The notes: generated by a model not told the origin, from the letters alone. Shown: positions 27,150-38,097, numbered from the stretch's first letter. The stretch is DNA of 46,056 nucleotides from Bavariicoccus seileri WCC 4188 (GCF_000421665.1 NZ_ATXL01000016.1:1-46056), one strand, 5' to 3'. Numbers and translations are program-made.

Positions 27150-27980
27150 TTATTTTTTACGTCCGCGTACGATCAATTTGTTTGAACGTGCTTTCTTGTT
27201 ACGTGTCTTCAAGCCAAGCGTCTTCTTACCCCATGGTGACATAGGTGATGGACGACCGATTGGAGCTTTACCTTCACCACCACCATGTGGGTGATCGTTA
27301 GGGTTCATAACAGATCCACGAACAGTTGGACGTTTGCGTTTCCAACGAGAACGACCAGCTTTACCGATGTTGATCAATTCATGTTGTTCATTTCCTACTG
27401 TACCAATAGTGGCACGGCAAGAGCTCAAAATCATGCGTACTTCGCCTGAGTTCAAACGAACTAAAGTGTATTTGCCTTCTGTTCCTAGTACTTGAGCACT
27501 AGTTCCAGCTGAACGAATCAATTGGCCACCTTTACCAGGTTTTGTTTCAATGTTGTGGATGATTGTACCAACTGGAATATTTGCTAATGGCAAAGCATTC
27601 CCTAGTTTGATATCAGCATCAGCACCTGATTGAATTTTTTGACCTACAGTCAATCCTTTTGGAGCAATGATGTAAGTTTTCACGCCATCAGCGTAATGGA
27701 TTAATGCGATATTAGCTGAGCGGTTTGGATCATATTCAACTGCTGCAACAGTTCCGGCAATGCCGTCTTTATTACGTTTAAAATCGATCACACGGTAAGC
27801 ACGTTTATGACCGCCACCTTGATGGCGTACAGTGATTTTACCTTGTGCGTTACGGCCAGCATTGTTTTTAGCTGATTCTAACAATGTTTTTTCTGGTGTT
27901 GTTTTAGTGATTACACTAAAATCATAACCCGTCATATTACGACGACCGTTAGAGGTTGGATTATATTTTTTAATCGCCAC
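27150..27980 (-). CDS. rplB: 50S ribosomal protein L2
   Basis: The 276-residue protein (GTG start) has [20 protein letters not shown] and the conserved C-terminal [20 protein letters not shown] with the histidine close to the peptidyl-transferase centre. Standard length and position. Confidence 0.98.
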   Translation of the reverse strand: MAIKKYNPTSNGRRNMTGYDFSVITKTTPEKTLLESAKNNAGRNAQGKITVRHQGGGHKRAYRVIDFKRNKDGIAGTVAAVEYDPNRSANIALIHYADGVKTYIIAPKGLTVGQKIQSGADADIKLGNALPLANIPVGTIIHNIETKPGKGGQLIRSAGTSAQVLGTEGKYTLVRLNSGEVRMILSSCRATIGTVGNEQHELINIGKAGRSRWKRKRPTVRGSVMNPNDHPHGGGEGKAPIGRPSPMSPWGKKTLGLKTRNKKARSNKLIVRGRKK

Positions 27981-28011
27981 TTCGTTTCCCTCCTGTTTAC
28001 TTAATTAGTGT

Positions 28012-28299
28012 TTATTCTTCATCGAATAATTTGATGTCTTTTGAAGCTTCAGTCAGTGTTACGATGGCTTTTTTACGTTTGTTTGTATAGCCTTGGTAAC
28101 GTCCCATACGTTTCAATTTACCGCGAACGTTTAGGATGTTGACTTGTTTTACTTCAACATCGAAGATTTCTTCAACTGCTTTTTTAACATGTGTTTTTGT
28201 AGCGCGAACATCAACATCGAACGTATACTTCTTGTCGTCCATCGCTATCATAGAAGCTTCAGTTATAACTGGGCGTTTAATAATATCACGTGCATCCAT
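28012..28299 (-). CDS. rplW: 50S ribosomal protein L23
   Basis: The 95-residue protein ([20 protein letters not shown], then [21 protein letters not shown]) is a standard bacterial L23, the docking site for trigger factor and SRP at the tunnel exit. Its start overlaps the rplD stop by one base. Confidence 0.98.
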   Translation of the reverse strand: MDARDIIKRPVITEASMIAMDDKKYTFDVDVRATKTHVKKAVEEIFDVEVKQVNILNVRGKLKRMGRYQGYTNKRKKAIVTLTEASKDIKLFDEE

Positions 28300-28922
28300 T
28301 ATTTAAGACCCTCCTCTGTCGTGCTAAGAGCGGCTTTTGTAATGATTACTGTGTCGTTATAAATAACGTCAAGTACGTTCAACCCAGCTGCAGTGATCAC
28401 TGTAACGTTTGGTAGGTTACGTGCTGCAAGGGCTGAAACATCATTTCCTTCTTCAAGGACAACTAATGTTTTGCCTGAAACGTTCAAGTTGTTCAATACA
28501 TTAGCAAATTCTTTTGTTTTTGGTGTTTCAAATGCTAATTCGTCAACGGCTACTAATGCGTTGTCGATTACTTTTTGTGATAACACAGAGTTCAATGCTA
28601 AGCGACGCACTTTGCGTGGTAATTTGTAGCTATATGAGCGTGGAGTTGGTCCGAATACGGTACCACCGCCAACCCATTGTGGTGAACGGATCGATCCTTG
28701 ACGGGCACGACCTGTCCCTTTTTGGCGCCATGGTTTACGGCCACCACCGGAAACTGCAGAACGATTTTTAACGGCATGTGTTCCTTGACGAAGAGAAGCT
28801 CTTTGTGCAAGTACTGCATCAAAAACAGCATGTTCGTTTGGTTCGATACCGAAAACAGCATCGTTTAATTCGATGTCACCGTTTTGCGTTCCATCTTGTT
28901 TTAATAAAGTGATTTTTGGCAT
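28299..28922 (-). CDS. rplD: 50S ribosomal protein L4
   Basis: The 207-residue protein contains the tunnel-lining loop [20 protein letters not shown] and the conserved [21 protein letters not shown]. In several bacteria L4 also regulates the S10 operon through the mRNA leader. Confidence 0.98.
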   Translation of the reverse strand: MPKITLLKQDGTQNGDIELNDAVFGIEPNEHAVFDAVLAQRASLRQGTHAVKNRSAVSGGGRKPWRQKGTGRARQGSIRSPQWVGGGTVFGPTPRSYSYKLPRKVRRLALNSVLSQKVIDNALVAVDELAFETPKTKEFANVLNNLNVSGKTLVVLEEGNDVSALAARNLPNVTVITAAGLNVLDVIYNDTVIITKAALSTTEEGLK

Positions 28923-28952
28923 GATGTGTTATCCTCCTTCCGTCGTTTTCTA

Positions 28953-29588
28953 TTATTTAATTGATTTAAGTGCTGTTTGGATTTTAACAAGTGCTTTTTT
29001 AGAACCAGGTACATTACCTTTGATCAAGATAACATTTTTGTCAGCATCAACATGAACGACTTCAAGATTTTGAACCGTTATTTGAGTACCGCCCATTTGT
29101 CCTGGTAGGTTTTTACCTTTAAACACTTTAGACGCATCTGACGCCATACCCATTGAACCAGGGCGACGATGATAGCGAGAACCGTGAGCCATTGGCCCGC
29201 GTGATTGTCCGTGGCGCTTGATAGCTCCTTGGAACCCTTTACCTTTAGATGTACCAGTGACATCAACAATGTCTCCAGCTGAAAACTCAGCTACACTTAC
29301 TTCTTTTCCTACTTCATACTCACTAAGTGCTACATTGTTGAATTCGCGAATGAAGCGCTTAGGAGTAGTATTTGCTTTTGATACATGACCCTTTTCAGGT
29401 TTGTTCGATAATACTTCACGTTTGTCTTGGTATCCCAATTGCACTGCTTCATAACCGTCTGTTTCAACAGTTTTTACTTGAAGAACAACGTTTGGCGTTG
29501 CTTCAACAACAGTAACTGGTACTAATTCACCAGATTCAGTGAAGTATTGAGTCATTCCTACTTTACGTCCTAAGATTCCTTTGGTCAT
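28953..29588 (-). CDS. rplC: 50S ribosomal protein L3
   Basis: The 211-residue protein begins [20 protein letters not shown] and contains the central extension [20 protein letters not shown] that reaches towards the peptidyl-transferase centre. Standard order after rpsJ. Confidence 0.98.
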   Translation of the reverse strand: MTKGILGRKVGMTQYFTESGELVPVTVVEATPNVVLQVKTVETDGYEAVQLGYQDKREVLSNKPEKGHVSKANTTPKRFIREFNNVALSEYEVGKEVSVAEFSAGDIVDVTGTSKGKGFQGAIKRHGQSRGPMAHGSRYHRRPGSMGMASDASKVFKGKNLPGQMGGTQITVQNLEVVHVDADKNVILIKGNVPGSKKALVKIQTALKSIK

Positions 29589-29609
29589 GGTTACACCTCC
29601 ATTTATTTA

Positions 29610-29918
29610 TTATAGTTTGATTTCAATATCCACACCGCTAGGTAAGTCGAGCTTCATTAAAGCATCAACTGTCTTAGGTGTTGGATTCAAAATATCGATG
29701 AGACGTTTATGTGTCCGTATTTCGAACTGTTCACGAGAATCTTTGTATTTATGCGTTGCACGGATCACAGTATAAAGTGATCTTTCAGTTGGCAACGGAA
29801 TAGGGCCAGCTACACCAGCACCAGTTCTCTTTGCAGTTTCTACGATTTTTTCAGCAGATTGATCAAGCGCACGATGTTCGTAAGCTTTAAGTCTGATCCG
29901 AATCTTTTGTTTTGCCAT
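29610..29918 (-). CDS. rpsJ: 30S ribosomal protein S10
   Basis: From ATG at 29918, seven or so bases after AGGAGGG, the protein has 102 residues beginning [20 protein letters not shown]. An upstream start at 29963 would add a non-conserved tail. First gene of the cluster; S10 also works in transcription antitermination as NusE. Confidence 0.97.
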   Translation of the reverse strand: MAKQKIRIRLKAYEHRALDQSAEKIVETAKRTGAGVAGPIPLPTERSLYTVIRATHKYKDSREQFEIRTHKRLIDILNPTPKTVDALMKLDLPSGVDIEIKL

Positions 29919-30095
29919 GTTTTTTCCCTCCTTCGTCAATTGTCTATCAATGACTAGCTCCACGTGAATTTCCGACGACCCTTCCGTGGCAAAGCGTCCG
30001 GGTGTGTCGCAACCTCTCGCTTCTAAGCTTCCCCAATCTATTCAGACAGGGGGTGTGTAAATGGGCATACGAGTGCCTAAACATAATAACACACT
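29919..30095 (-). ncRNA. Leader RNA of the S10 operon
   Basis: About 175 bases separate the promoter from rpsJ. The leader is GC-richer than its flanks and holds GAGAGGTTGCGACACACCCG and later CGTCGGAAATTCACGTGG, sequences that look conserved and able to pair (CCACGGAAGGG with complementary stretches). It is probably an autoregulatory leader for an S10-cluster protein. I do not know a named family for it with certainty. Confidence 0.45.
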
Positions 30096-30101
30096 CTTGA
30101 C

Positions 30102-30130
30102 ATTATACAGAGATAACACTATGATAGCAA
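30102..30130 (-). promoter_or_regulatory. Promoter of the S10-spc-alpha cluster
   Basis: On the minus strand TTGCTA (30125-30130) and the consensus TATAAT (30102-30107) are 17 bases apart. It is the only convincing promoter found upstream of rpsJ. Confidence 0.75.
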
Positions 30131-30309
30131 GCTTTTTCTACGTTTTATTTTATAAACGCCAAATTTTAATCTATTTCTTATTTTTGAACGTTTATGGGGC
30201 ATCCAGTCGATTAGAGCAGCTTGTCTTGACGACCTTGTTCACCGTTTTAACTGGCGGCGGGCGCCTCTTTCTTTCATGAGATTTTGATTAAACTATTTGG
30301 CATAAACTA

Positions 30310-30338
30310 TTGACAATGTTGTCTGATTTCATTAAGAT
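30310..30338 (+). promoter_or_regulatory. Promoter of the lysine-riboswitch operon
   Basis: TTGACA (30310-30315) and TAAGAT (30333-30338) are 17 bases apart, directly before the riboswitch. Confidence 0.75.
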
Positions 30339-30351
30339 GCTATTAAATTGA

Positions 30352-30525
30352 ATAAGCAGATAGAGGTAGCGGTGCATCAGAGTAGATGGTGGAGCAGGTA
30401 TGCTAGGAAACCATTGAAAGGTAATCATCGCCGAACAAGATCATTAGACATAATCATCTTGTGGGGATAGTTGAGAAGATCACTATCACTCGATCCTTGG
30501 GATTGGCGCTATACTATTACACGTG
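30352..30525 (+). ncRNA. Lysine riboswitch (L box)
   Basis: The stretch has the L-box landmarks in order: AGCAGATAGAGGTAGCGG, then AGAGTAGATGGTGGAG, CCATTGAAAGG, CATCGCCGAACAAGATC, the paired CATCTTGTGG, and GGGGATAGTTGAGA with ACTATCAC. They align closely with my memory of the Bacillus subtilis lysC leader (GATAGAGGTGCG, AAGAGTATGCC, GCTGAAAGG, CGTCGCCGAAGC). A terminator follows at 30540. High lysine should therefore end transcription before the amino-acid transporter genes. Confidence 0.88.
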
Positions 30526-30539
30526 TGTGATACGTTTTT

Positions 30540-30580
30540 AGAGACTTCAGCTGATCTAGTTGAAGTCTCTTTGCTTTTTA
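30540..30580 (+). terminator. Riboswitch terminator
   Basis: AGAGACTTCA (30540-30549) pairs exactly with TGAAGTCTCT (30561-30570) and is followed by TTGCTTTTT. It stands between the aptamer and the first gene, as expected for an OFF switch by transcription termination. Confidence 0.85.
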
Positions 30581-30641
30581 CACCGTTTGCTAGTCGCAAG
30601 CGTGCCTCGTCTCTCATTCAACTTATCTAAGGAGGGACATT

Positions 30642-32273
30642 ATGATAGAGCAACAAGAACACCGTACAAACTGGAAAAAACAACTCGTATTCTTTATTTT
30701 TACTCTTTTTGTTTTAGCACTGGTATTAACGGGTTGTGGCGATAAAGATAATGAATCAGCAACTACTGATGACTCAAGCGAGCCAACAGAGGAATTCGTT
30801 GTTGGGATGGAGGGGGCTTACGCACCATATAACTGGACGCAGGCGGATTATTCCGATACTGCTGTTCCGATTGATGGCGGCCAATATGTCGATGGCTATG
30901 ATGTTCAGATTGCTCGCCGTATTGCAGATAAACTTGGCAAAAAATTGGTGATCAAGAAAATTGCCTGGGAAGGTTTGATTTTATCACTGCAAACACATCA
31001 GATCGATGCCATCGTCGCTGGGATGTCACCAACACCTGAACGGGCAGAACAAATTAACTTCTCGGATATCTACTATATAAACACAGACGCTGCTTTTGGT
31101 GTCGTTGTTCAAAAAGGAGGTCCGTTAGCAGATGCTTCAACCATTAATGACTTCTCTGGCGCAAAGATCACTTCTCAAGTTGGAACTTACCATGGCGCCT
31201 TACTAGATCAGTTAGTTGGTGTTAATCGTCTTGAAGATATGAAGGATTTCCCAACGATGACCATCGCCTTACAATCTGGTGAGATTGATGGCTTTGTAGC
31301 AGACAATGGTACGGGCCGCTCAATCAACGCCAACAATCCTGACCTTGTCTATCTTCCTTTGGTCGGAGACGAGGGCTTCCAACTTGAACCTTATATGAAC
31401 GGTGTGGCAGTTGGTGTTAACAAAGATAACCCTGAACTCGTAACCCAAATCAATGATGCTTTAGCTACCATCTCAACTGATGAGCGTGAAGAACTGATGG
31501 ATGCCGCCGTCAATTACGGAGCTGCGACAGAAACTTCTTTCTTTAAACAAGTCGGAGAAATACTTAAAAACAACTACAAATCTTTAGTAAAAGGGACTTG
31601 GACCACCTTATTTATTTCCCTAACAGCAACCGTAATCGGATTCTTAATTGCCTTGTTCGTTGCGATTGTCCGTCAATCCAAAGTTGGTGATATCATAGCG
31701 CGAATCTATATCACCATCTTTAGAGGAACTCCTATGATGGTACAAGCCATGGTCATCTTCTATGGAGCTTCGATGCTGTTTGATGGCTTCCAATGGTCGA
31801 ACCTTCCATACGGGAACACTGTTGCAGGTATCATCGTCGTAAGTATCAACACGGGTGCTTATATGGCAGAAACCATTCGAAGTGGTATCAACGGCCTCGA
31901 CAAAGGGCAATTCGAAGCAGCACAAAGCTTGGGCTTCTCAAAATGGCAAACCATGTTTACGATCATATTACCCCAGGCTGTTAGAAGTGTGATTCCAGCA
32001 TTGAGCAACGAACTGGTCGTCAACGTCAAAGATACTTCCGTTTTAAACATTATTGCTATTACTGAACTATTTTTTGTATCAAACGGGATTGCATCATCAA
32101 CCTACCTCGTGTTTCAAACCTTTATCATTACAAGTGCTATCTACTTGTTCTTGACAATTGTATTGACCGCTTTGTTGAAACAATTTGAATTGTTCTGGGA
32201 TCGTTCGAAGCAAAAACCATCGAGCTATCCAGCGTCCGTTTCGGATAATACTCAATTCGCACCTAAAAACTGA
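30642..32273 (+). CDS. Amino-acid ABC importer, fused substrate-binding protein and permease (predicted lysine)
   Basis: This 543-residue fusion begins with a lipoprotein signal: a hydrophobic stretch ending LTGC with Cys32 as lipidation site. Residues about 50-275 are a family 3 solute-binding domain (VVGMEGAYAPYNWT, then YDVQIARRIADKLGK). Residues about 310-520 are a HisM/GlnP-type permease with the EAA loop around GINGLDKGQFEAAQSLGFSK. Such fusions are common in Lactobacillales (GlnP type). The ATG at 30642 follows AAGGAGGG. The upstream lysine riboswitch argues for lysine as substrate, though arginine or another polar amino acid cannot be excluded from the protein. Confidence 0.9.
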   Translation: MIEQQEHRTNWKKQLVFFIFTLFVLALVLTGCGDKDNESATTDDSSEPTEEFVVGMEGAYAPYNWTQADYSDTAVPIDGGQYVDGYDVQIARRIADKLGKKLVIKKIAWEGLILSLQTHQIDAIVAGMSPTPERAEQINFSDIYYINTDAAFGVVVQKGGPLADASTINDFSGAKITSQVGTYHGALLDQLVGVNRLEDMKDFPTMTIALQSGEIDGFVADNGTGRSINANNPDLVYLPLVGDEGFQLEPYMNGVAVGVNKDNPELVTQINDALATISTDEREELMDAAVNYGAATETSFFKQVGEILKNNYKSLVKGTWTTLFISLTATVIGFLIALFVAIVRQSKVGDIIARIYITIFRGTPMMVQAMVIFYGASMLFDGFQWSNLPYGNTVAGIIVVSINTGAYMAETIRSGINGLDKGQFEAAQSLGFSKWQTMFTIILPQAVRSVIPALSNELVVNVKDTSVLNIIAITELFFVSNGIASSTYLVFQTFIITSAIYLFLTIVLTALLKQFELFWDRSKQKPSSYPASVSDNTQFAPKN

Positions 32274-32312
32274 TAGTTGCAAAGGCATAGAAACATAGAA
32301 AGGACAACCATA

Positions 32313-33062
32313 ATGAGTGAAAACCAACCGCTTATTACCGTAAAAGATCTCCACAAATCATTTGGTCCACACGATGTCTTAAAAGGCATCGACCTAGAGG
32401 TAAATGAAGGACAAGTCGTTTCAATCATAGGATCTTCAGGCTCAGGGAAATCAACGCTACTACGGTGTCTGAATACCCTTGAAACTTTTGACAGTGGTGA
32501 AGTCTTAATCAACGGTGATCCAATTGGGACTATCCCATCTAAAAAACTACATACCACTGTTGGAATTGTTTTCCAAAACTTCAATTTATTCAATCACATG
32601 AGCGTATTGCAAAACTGTGTCGTTCCTCAAGTCAAGATTTTAAAAAAGACGAAAGAAGAAGCCACCGCCTATGCGATGCAACTGCTTGAGAAAGTCGGGA
32701 TGGCGCCATTTGCCAGCAAGAATGCTCAAACACTGTCAGGTGGTCAAAAACAACGGGTAGCAATCGCCAGAGCCCTGGCCATGCGACCAGCAGCCCTCCT
32801 CTTTGACGAACCGACAAGTTCACTAGACCCTGAAATGATCGACGAAGTATTAGCCGTTATGCAAGACCTGGCCAAAGAAGGACTGACTATGGTAGTCGTG
32901 ACACATGAGATGAGCTTTGCACGTGATGTCTCAGATACCGTCATCTTTATGGATGGAGGCGTCGTCTTAGAAAGTGGCAGCCCTGAAGACATCTTTGAGC
33001 ACCCTACCCATGATCGTACGCAACAATTCTTGAGCCGTTATAGAAAAGGAGTCGAACTTTAA
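32313..33062 (+). CDS. Amino-acid ABC importer ATPase
   Basis: The ATG at 32313 gives 249 residues with Walker [10 protein letters not shown] (40-48), Q-loop [16 protein letters not shown], signature LSGGQ (141-145) and Walker [15 protein letters not shown]. It belongs to the polar amino-acid (GlnQ/HisP) class and would energise the fused permease encoded just upstream. An earlier in-frame ATG at 32277 lacks a good ribosome binding site. The stop overlaps the next start (TAATG). Confidence 0.93.
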   Translation: MSENQPLITVKDLHKSFGPHDVLKGIDLEVNEGQVVSIIGSSGSGKSTLLRCLNTLETFDSGEVLINGDPIGTIPSKKLHTTVGIVFQNFNLFNHMSVLQNCVVPQVKILKKTKEEATAYAMQLLEKVGMAPFASKNAQTLSGGQKQRVAIARALAMRPAALLFDEPTSSLDPEMIDEVLAVMQDLAKEGLTMVVVTHEMSFARDVSDTVIFMDGGVVLESGSPEDIFEHPTHDRTQQFLSRYRKGVEL

Positions 33063-34333
33063 TGACCACACCACATCACACAACTAGCAATCACACCACA
33101 AATGATTATGACACAAACCGCCAAACAACTGATCGAGCTACAGTTACTTCAATGACTACCCACATAAAAGAGAGAGCTAAAGCTCATTTAAGTGAGATGA
33201 AACAGTTACGCCGAACGATTCATCAAAATCCTGAACTTGCTCATGAAGAGTTCAAAACCCAAGCACTAGTTCGTTCAGTCTTAGATGATTTAGGCATCCC
33301 TAATCAACCGTTAGCCGGCACTGGTGTAGTTGGTCTTATTGAGGGGGGACATCCTGGAAAAACTGTTTTATTACGAGCAGATATGGATGCGCTACCCGTA
33401 GACGAAGAAGCCGATGTCCCTTACATTTCAAAAGTTGCGCATAAGATGCACGCTTGTGGTCACGATGGACATACTGCCGGTTTACTTGGCGCGGCTATGA
33501 TTCTGAACGACCTAAAAGATCAACTACATGGCAATGTTAAACTCATGTTCCAACCTGCTGAAGAAACTGATGGTGGCGCCAAACCAATGATTGATGAAGG
33601 TATTCTCGAAAACCCAACCGTATCTGCAGCTTTTGGACTCCATTTAGCTGGTGATAAAAACAAAGGAGAACTTTGGGTGAAACATGGTGCAATGATGGGA
33701 GCACCTGATGAATTCGAAGTCACGATCACCGGAATTGGGGGACATGCCGCACATCCTCACGACAGCATCGACCCAATATCATTAGCCGCTCAATTCATTA
33801 CTGAAATTCAATATATGGTAGCTAGACGATTTGATCCCGTTAAACCGATCGTTGTTTCAATCACTAAAGTCCATGCTGGAGATGGGTTGAATGTCATTCC
33901 AGAAACGTGTGAAATAGGTGGCACTTTGAGAACACTCTATCCAGAGACAAGAGAAAAAGCGCGTCAACTAATCGAAAAAACCCTGGCGAGCATCTGTGCC
34001 TTGAACGATGCTAGCTATACCTTCAACTTCATGCCTTCCTATCCACCAGTTATCAACGACAATGACATGACTGATGTTGTGGTAAGAGCTTTGAGTGATT
34101 ACGCGGGCGAAGAGAATGTTCATGAACATATTTTCCCAAGCCTTGGCGCAGAAGACTTTGCCTATCTTTGCGAAGCAGTGCCATCTTCTTACTATAATGT
34201 CGGCATAAAAGAACCTGACGGCGCTCCAGCAATCCACCATCATCCAAAATTTGCTTGGAACGATGACGTCTTAGAAGTCACAAGTGCCACTCTAGCTCAA
34301 ATCGCTTATCAATACCTTGAGGAAAATAGCTGA
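33062..34333 (+). CDS. M20D-family metallo-amidohydrolase
   Basis: This 423-residue enzyme belongs to the M20D group (N-acyl-amino-acid amidohydrolases, hippurate hydrolase, AmhX and N-acetyl-diaminopimelate deacetylase). Metal ligands are visible: Cys132 and His134 in HACGHDGH, Glu167/Glu168 in QPAEE, His194 in FGLHLAG and His394 in IHHHPKF. It is translationally coupled to the ABC ATPase and lies under the lysine riboswitch, so it may release lysine from an acylated form or act in the diaminopimelate-lysine pathway. The first 30 residues are an unusual Thr/His/Asn-rich extension; the conserved domain starts near Met31. Confidence 0.88.
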   Translation: MTTPHHTTSNHTTNDYDTNRQTTDRATVTSMTTHIKERAKAHLSEMKQLRRTIHQNPELAHEEFKTQALVRSVLDDLGIPNQPLAGTGVVGLIEGGHPGKTVLLRADMDALPVDEEADVPYISKVAHKMHACGHDGHTAGLLGAAMILNDLKDQLHGNVKLMFQPAEETDGGAKPMIDEGILENPTVSAAFGLHLAGDKNKGELWVKHGAMMGAPDEFEVTITGIGGHAAHPHDSIDPISLAAQFITEIQYMVARRFDPVKPIVVSITKVHAGDGLNVIPETCEIGGTLRTLYPETREKARQLIEKTLASICALNDASYTFNFMPSYPPVINDNDMTDVVVRALSDYAGEENVHEHIFPSLGAEDFAYLCEAVPSSYYNVGIKEPDGAPAIHHHPKFAWNDDVLEVTSATLAQIAYQYLEENS

Positions 34334-34432
34334 TATCCAAGCTTTAGTTTTACTCTTTTGAGAATAGCTGCGATGATAGTTGTTTTAATGCTATCTAACA
34401 TAGACATTAAACAGAATATAGAAATTAAAAAG

Positions 34433-34466
34433 GATATAAAGATAAAATAGATATAAAGATAAAAAG
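34433..34466. repeat. Two tandem copies of a 17-base AT-rich unit
   Basis: GATATAAAGATAAAATA (34433-34449) is followed by GATATAAAGATAAAAAG (34450-34466). It lies just before the terminator stem and shares GGATATA with it. No function is evident. Confidence 0.5.
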
Positions 34467-34516
34467 GATATAACGGTAGGTTCAGTCAACCTCCACCCGT
34501 TATATCCTTTATTTTA
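34463..34516 (+). terminator. Terminator of the lysine-transport operon
   Basis: AAAGGATATAACGG (34463-34476) pairs exactly over 14 bases with CCGTTATATCCTTT (34497-34510), followed by ATTTTAT. The loop has a small AGGTT/AACCT stem. Confidence 0.8.
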
Positions 34517-34525
34517 TATTTCTAC

Positions 34526-34613
34526 ACAAAAAAGCAGACCCTCGTCCACTTGATTATCCTTCTCTGATAGTTTGCTATCACAGCTTGATGATTCCAGTGG
34601 CTCGGGTCTGAGC
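34526..34613 (-). terminator. Terminator of tuf
   Basis: On the minus strand a long imperfect stem joins AGACCCGAGCCACT (near 34596-34609) with AGTGGACGAGGGTCT (near 34536-34550), and a T-run follows towards 34526. The loop contains the small stem TGATAG/CTATCA. It converges with the terminator of the plus-strand operon. Confidence 0.6.
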
Positions 34614-34634
34614 GCTTTTTTCACAATAGTTAAA

Positions 34635-35822
34635 TTATGCTTCGATCTTAGATACTACGCCAGATCCAACAGTACGTCCGCCTTCACGAATAGAGAAACG
34701 AGTTCCTTCTTCGATAGCAACAGAGTGGATCAATTCAACTTCGATCGTAACGTTATCGCCAGGCATTACCATTTCAGTACCTTCTGGTAAGATACATACG
34801 CCTGTGATGTCAGTTGTACGGAAGTAGAATTGTGGACGGTAGTTAGTGAAGAATGGCGTATGACGGCCACCTTCTTCTTTAGTCAACACATACACTTCAG
34901 CAGTGAATTTTGTATGAGGTGTAATCGAACCTGGTTTAGCTAATACTTGTCCACGTTCGATATGGTCACGTGTTACACCACGTAACAATGCTCCAATGTT
35001 ATCCCCAGCTTGAGCATAGTCTAACAATTTACGGAACATTTCAACACCGGTAACAGTTGTTTTCATAGTATCTTCAGTGATACCAACGATTTCAACTTCG
35101 TCTCCGACTTTAACTTCACCACGTTCAACACGGCCTGTTGCCACAGTACCACGACCAGTAATTGAGAATACATCTTCTACTGGCATCATGAATGGTTTGT
35201 CGTTATCACGTTCTGGAGTTGGGATGTAGTCATCAATAGCATCCATCAAGTCTAAGATTTTTTGTTCGTATTCAGGATCGCCTTCTAATGCTTTCAAAGC
35301 AGAACCTGCGATGATTGGAGTTTCGTCACCAGGGAAGTCGTATTCTGTTAAGAGGTCACGTACTTCCATTTCAACTAATTCCAATAATTCTTCATCGTCT
35401 ACCATATCCATTTTGTTCAAGAAAACGACGATGTAAGGAACACCAACGTTACGAGAAAGTAAGATATGTTCACGTGTTTGTGGCATTGGACCATCTGCAG
35501 CAGATACTACTAAGATAGCGCCGTCCATTTGTGCAGCACCAGTGATCATGTTTTTAACATAGTCAGCATGGCCTGGGCAGTCAACGTGAGCGTAGTGACG
35601 AGTTTTAGTTTCGTATTCAACGTGAGACGTGTTGATAGTTATACCACGTTCGCGTTCTTCAGGAGCTTTATCGATTGAACCGTAGTCAGTCGCTTTAGCG
35701 AACCCTTGTTTTGCTAATACAGTTGTAATTGCAGCTGTTAATGTTGTTTTACCATGGTCAACGTGGCCGATAGTCCCAATATTCAAATGGGGTTTTGTGC
35801 GGTCGTATTTTTCTTTTGCCAT
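34635..35822 (-). CDS. tuf: Elongation factor Tu
   Basis: The 395-residue GTPase delivers aminoacyl-tRNA to the ribosome. The P-loop GHVDHGKT is at 19-26, followed by [23 protein letters not shown] and [20 protein letters not shown]; the C-terminal [11 protein letters not shown] is intact. The ATG follows AGGAGG. It has its own promoter downstream of fusA and its own terminator. Confidence 0.98.
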   Translation of the reverse strand: MAKEKYDRTKPHLNIGTIGHVDHGKTTLTAAITTVLAKQGFAKATDYGSIDKAPEERERGITINTSHVEYETKTRHYAHVDCPGHADYVKNMITGAAQMDGAILVVSAADGPMPQTREHILLSRNVGVPYIVVFLNKMDMVDDEELLELVEMEVRDLLTEYDFPGDETPIIAGSALKALEGDPEYEQKILDLMDAIDDYIPTPERDNDKPFMMPVEDVFSITGRGTVATGRVERGEVKVGDEVEIVGITEDTMKTTVTGVEMFRKLLDYAQAGDNIGALLRGVTRDHIERGQVLAKPGSITPHTKFTAEVYVLTKEEGGRHTPFFTNYRPQFYFRTTDITGVCILPEGTEMVMPGDNVTIEVELIHSVAIEEGTRFSIREGGRTVGSGVVSKIEA

Positions 35823-35896
35823 TTTGATTATTCCTCCTAAATTAAGTGTGATGTATTTTTTAATGCAATAGTCGATAGAGACTATCTATTGCCTAA

Positions 35897-35926
35897 ATTA
35901 TAACGATTCAACAGTTGTTTAGTCAA
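35897..35926 (-). promoter_or_regulatory. Promoter of tuf
   Basis: On the minus strand TTGACT (35921-35926) and TATAAT (35897-35902) are 18 bases apart, just past the fusA stop. A hairpin GCAATAG/CTATTGC lies in the early leader (about 35865-35892). Confidence 0.65.
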
Positions 35927-35952
35927 CCGCGAAGCGTATTGCTGCGGCAATC

Positions 35953-38043
35953 TTATTCTGATTTACCGCCATGTTTTGCGATGATTTCTTCAGCAATGCT
36001 CTTAGGAACATCTTCATAGTGATCAAATTGCATTGTGAAGGTTCCACGTCCTTGTGTTGAAGACCGTAGTGTCGTCGCATAACCAAACATTTCAGATAAC
36101 GGAATCATTGCCTTAACGATTTGTGCGTTTCCGCGAGCTTCCGTTCCTTCAATACGGCCACGACGAGCGTTAACGTGTCCCATCACATCACCTAAGTATT
36201 CCTCAGGTACTGTGATTTCAACAGCCATCATAGGTTCAAGGATAGATGGTTTAGCTTTCTTAGCAGCTGCTCTCAAAGCCATCGAAGCAGCAACTTTAAA
36301 GGCTGTTTCAGATGAATCGACATCATGGTAAGAACCATCATACAATTTAGCTTTGATATCAACCATTGGGAATCCAGCTAACACACCATTTTGCATTGCG
36401 TCTTTCAGTCCAGCTTCAACGGCAGGAATGTATTCACGAGGAACCACACCACCGACGATAGCATTTTCAAACTCAAAGCCAGCACCCTCTTCATTAGGGG
36501 TAAATTCAATCCATACGTGACCATATTGACCTTTACCACCTGATTGACGAACGAACTTACCTTCAGCTTGAGTTGCAGCACGGAATGTTTCACGATATGA
36601 AACTTGTGGTGCACCAACTGTTGCTTCTACCTTAAACTCACGACGTAAACGGTCCACGATGATATCCAAGTGAAGTTCACCCATACCTGCGATGATTGTT
36701 TGGCCTGTTTCGTGGTCTGTAGAGGCACGGAATGTTGGATCTTCTTCAGATAGTTTTTGCAAAGCAATCCCCATCTTATCTTGGTCAGCTTTTGAGTTTG
36801 GCTCGATAGCCACTTCAATAACTGGTTCAGGGAAGACCATTGATTCAAGAATAACTTCATCATCAGAGTCACATAACGTATCCCCAGTAGTCGTATTCTT
36901 CAATCCAACTGCTGCTGCGATATCGCCAGAGAAGACTTCAGCAATCTCACGACGGTGGTTCGCATGCATTTGTAGGATACGTCCAACACGTTCACGTGTA
37001 TCTTTTGTTGCGTTTTGAACATATGATCCTGATTCCAATGTACCAGAGTAAACACGGAAGAAAGTCAAACGACCAACATAAGGGTCCGTCATAACTTTAA
37101 AGGCTAAGGCTGAGAATGGTTCGCTGTCGTCAGCATGACGTTCAACGATTTCATCTTCATTTCCTGGACGATGACCTTTGATTGATTCAACGTCTGTTGG
37201 CGCTGGTAAGTAGTCGATAACACCATCTAGTAATAATTGTACCCCTTTGTTTTTAAACGCAGAACCACAAAATACTGGGTAGAAATCAACTGACAAGGTT
37301 GCTTTACGAATTGCTTTTTTAAGATCATCTGTTGAGATTTCTTCACCTTCAAGATAAGCCATCATGATGTCTTCATCTGTGTCGGCAACAGCTTCGATCA
37401 ATTTAGTATGCCATTCTTCAGCAAGATCACGATATTCTTCAGGAATTTCTTCTTCTAAGATATCTGTTCCTAAATCATTTTCGTAGATATAAGCTTTCAT
37501 CGTAATAAGGTCGATGATTCCTTGGAAGTCATCTTCAGCACCAATTGGTAATTGAACTGGATTTGCATTAGCTTCCAAACGTTCATGTAAGGTTTTTACA
37601 GAATATAAGAAATCAGCACCAATCTTGTCCATCTTGTTGACGAACACGATTCTTGGAACACCGTAAGTTGTCGCTTGACGCCAAACCGTTTCTGTTTGAG
37701 GTTCAACCCCAGATTGAGCATCCAAGATTGCAACTGAACCATCTAATACACGTAGCGAACGTTCAACTTCAACTGTGAAGTCCACGTGACCTGGCGTATC
37801 GATGATGTTGACACGATAACCTTTCCATTGCGCCGTTGTAGCCGCAGAGGTAATGGTGATCCCACGTTCTTGTTCTTGTTCCATCCAGTCCATTTGTGAA
37901 GCCCCTTCATGAGTTTCACCAATTTTATGGATACGACCAGTATAGTACAAGATACGTTCGGTACAGGTTGTTTTACCGGCATCGATATGGGCCATGATTC
38001 CTATATTACGAGTTTTTTCTAAAGAAAACTCTCTTTTCGCCAT
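35953..38043 (-). CDS. fusA: Elongation factor G
   Basis: The 696-residue translocase has the P-loop AHIDAGKT (18-25), [21 protein letters not shown] and [10 protein letters not shown] in the G domain, and domains II-V through [21 protein letters not shown] to FDHYEDVP. It is normal length. It lies 54 bases after rpsG in the str gene order. Confidence 0.98.
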   Translation of the reverse strand: MAKREFSLEKTRNIGIMAHIDAGKTTCTERILYYTGRIHKIGETHEGASQMDWMEQEQERGITITSAATTAQWKGYRVNIIDTPGHVDFTVEVERSLRVLDGSVAILDAQSGVEPQTETVWRQATTYGVPRIVFVNKMDKIGADFLYSVKTLHERLEANANPVQLPIGAEDDFQGIIDLITMKAYIYENDLGTDILEEEIPEEYRDLAEEWHTKLIEAVADTDEDIMMAYLEGEEISTDDLKKAIRKATLSVDFYPVFCGSAFKNKGVQLLLDGVIDYLPAPTDVESIKGHRPGNEDEIVERHADDSEPFSALAFKVMTDPYVGRLTFFRVYSGTLESGSYVQNATKDTRERVGRILQMHANHRREIAEVFSGDIAAAVGLKNTTTGDTLCDSDDEVILESMVFPEPVIEVAIEPNSKADQDKMGIALQKLSEEDPTFRASTDHETGQTIIAGMGELHLDIIVDRLRREFKVEATVGAPQVSYRETFRAATQAEGKFVRQSGGKGQYGHVWIEFTPNEEGAGFEFENAIVGGVVPREYIPAVEAGLKDAMQNGVLAGFPMVDIKAKLYDGSYHDVDSSETAFKVAASMALRAAAKKAKPSILEPMMAVEITVPEEYLGDVMGHVNARRGRIEGTEARGNAQIVKAMIPLSEMFGYATTLRSSTQGRGTFTMQFDHYEDVPKSIAEEIIAKHGGKSE

Positions 38044-38097
38044 AAGTCTAGAACACCTCTTTCTTCATTAATAAAGAATTGATCAACAACATGTCGA

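Noticed and set aside
30061-30279. A 72-codon plus-strand frame between rpsJ and the lysine riboswitch
   Set aside because: It overlaps the S10 promoter region on the other strand and lacks a ribosome binding site.
30352-30525. T-box leader as an alternative for the RNA before the amino-acid transporter
   Set aside because: There is no T-box sequence (AGGGTGGNACCGCG type); the L-box landmarks match far better.
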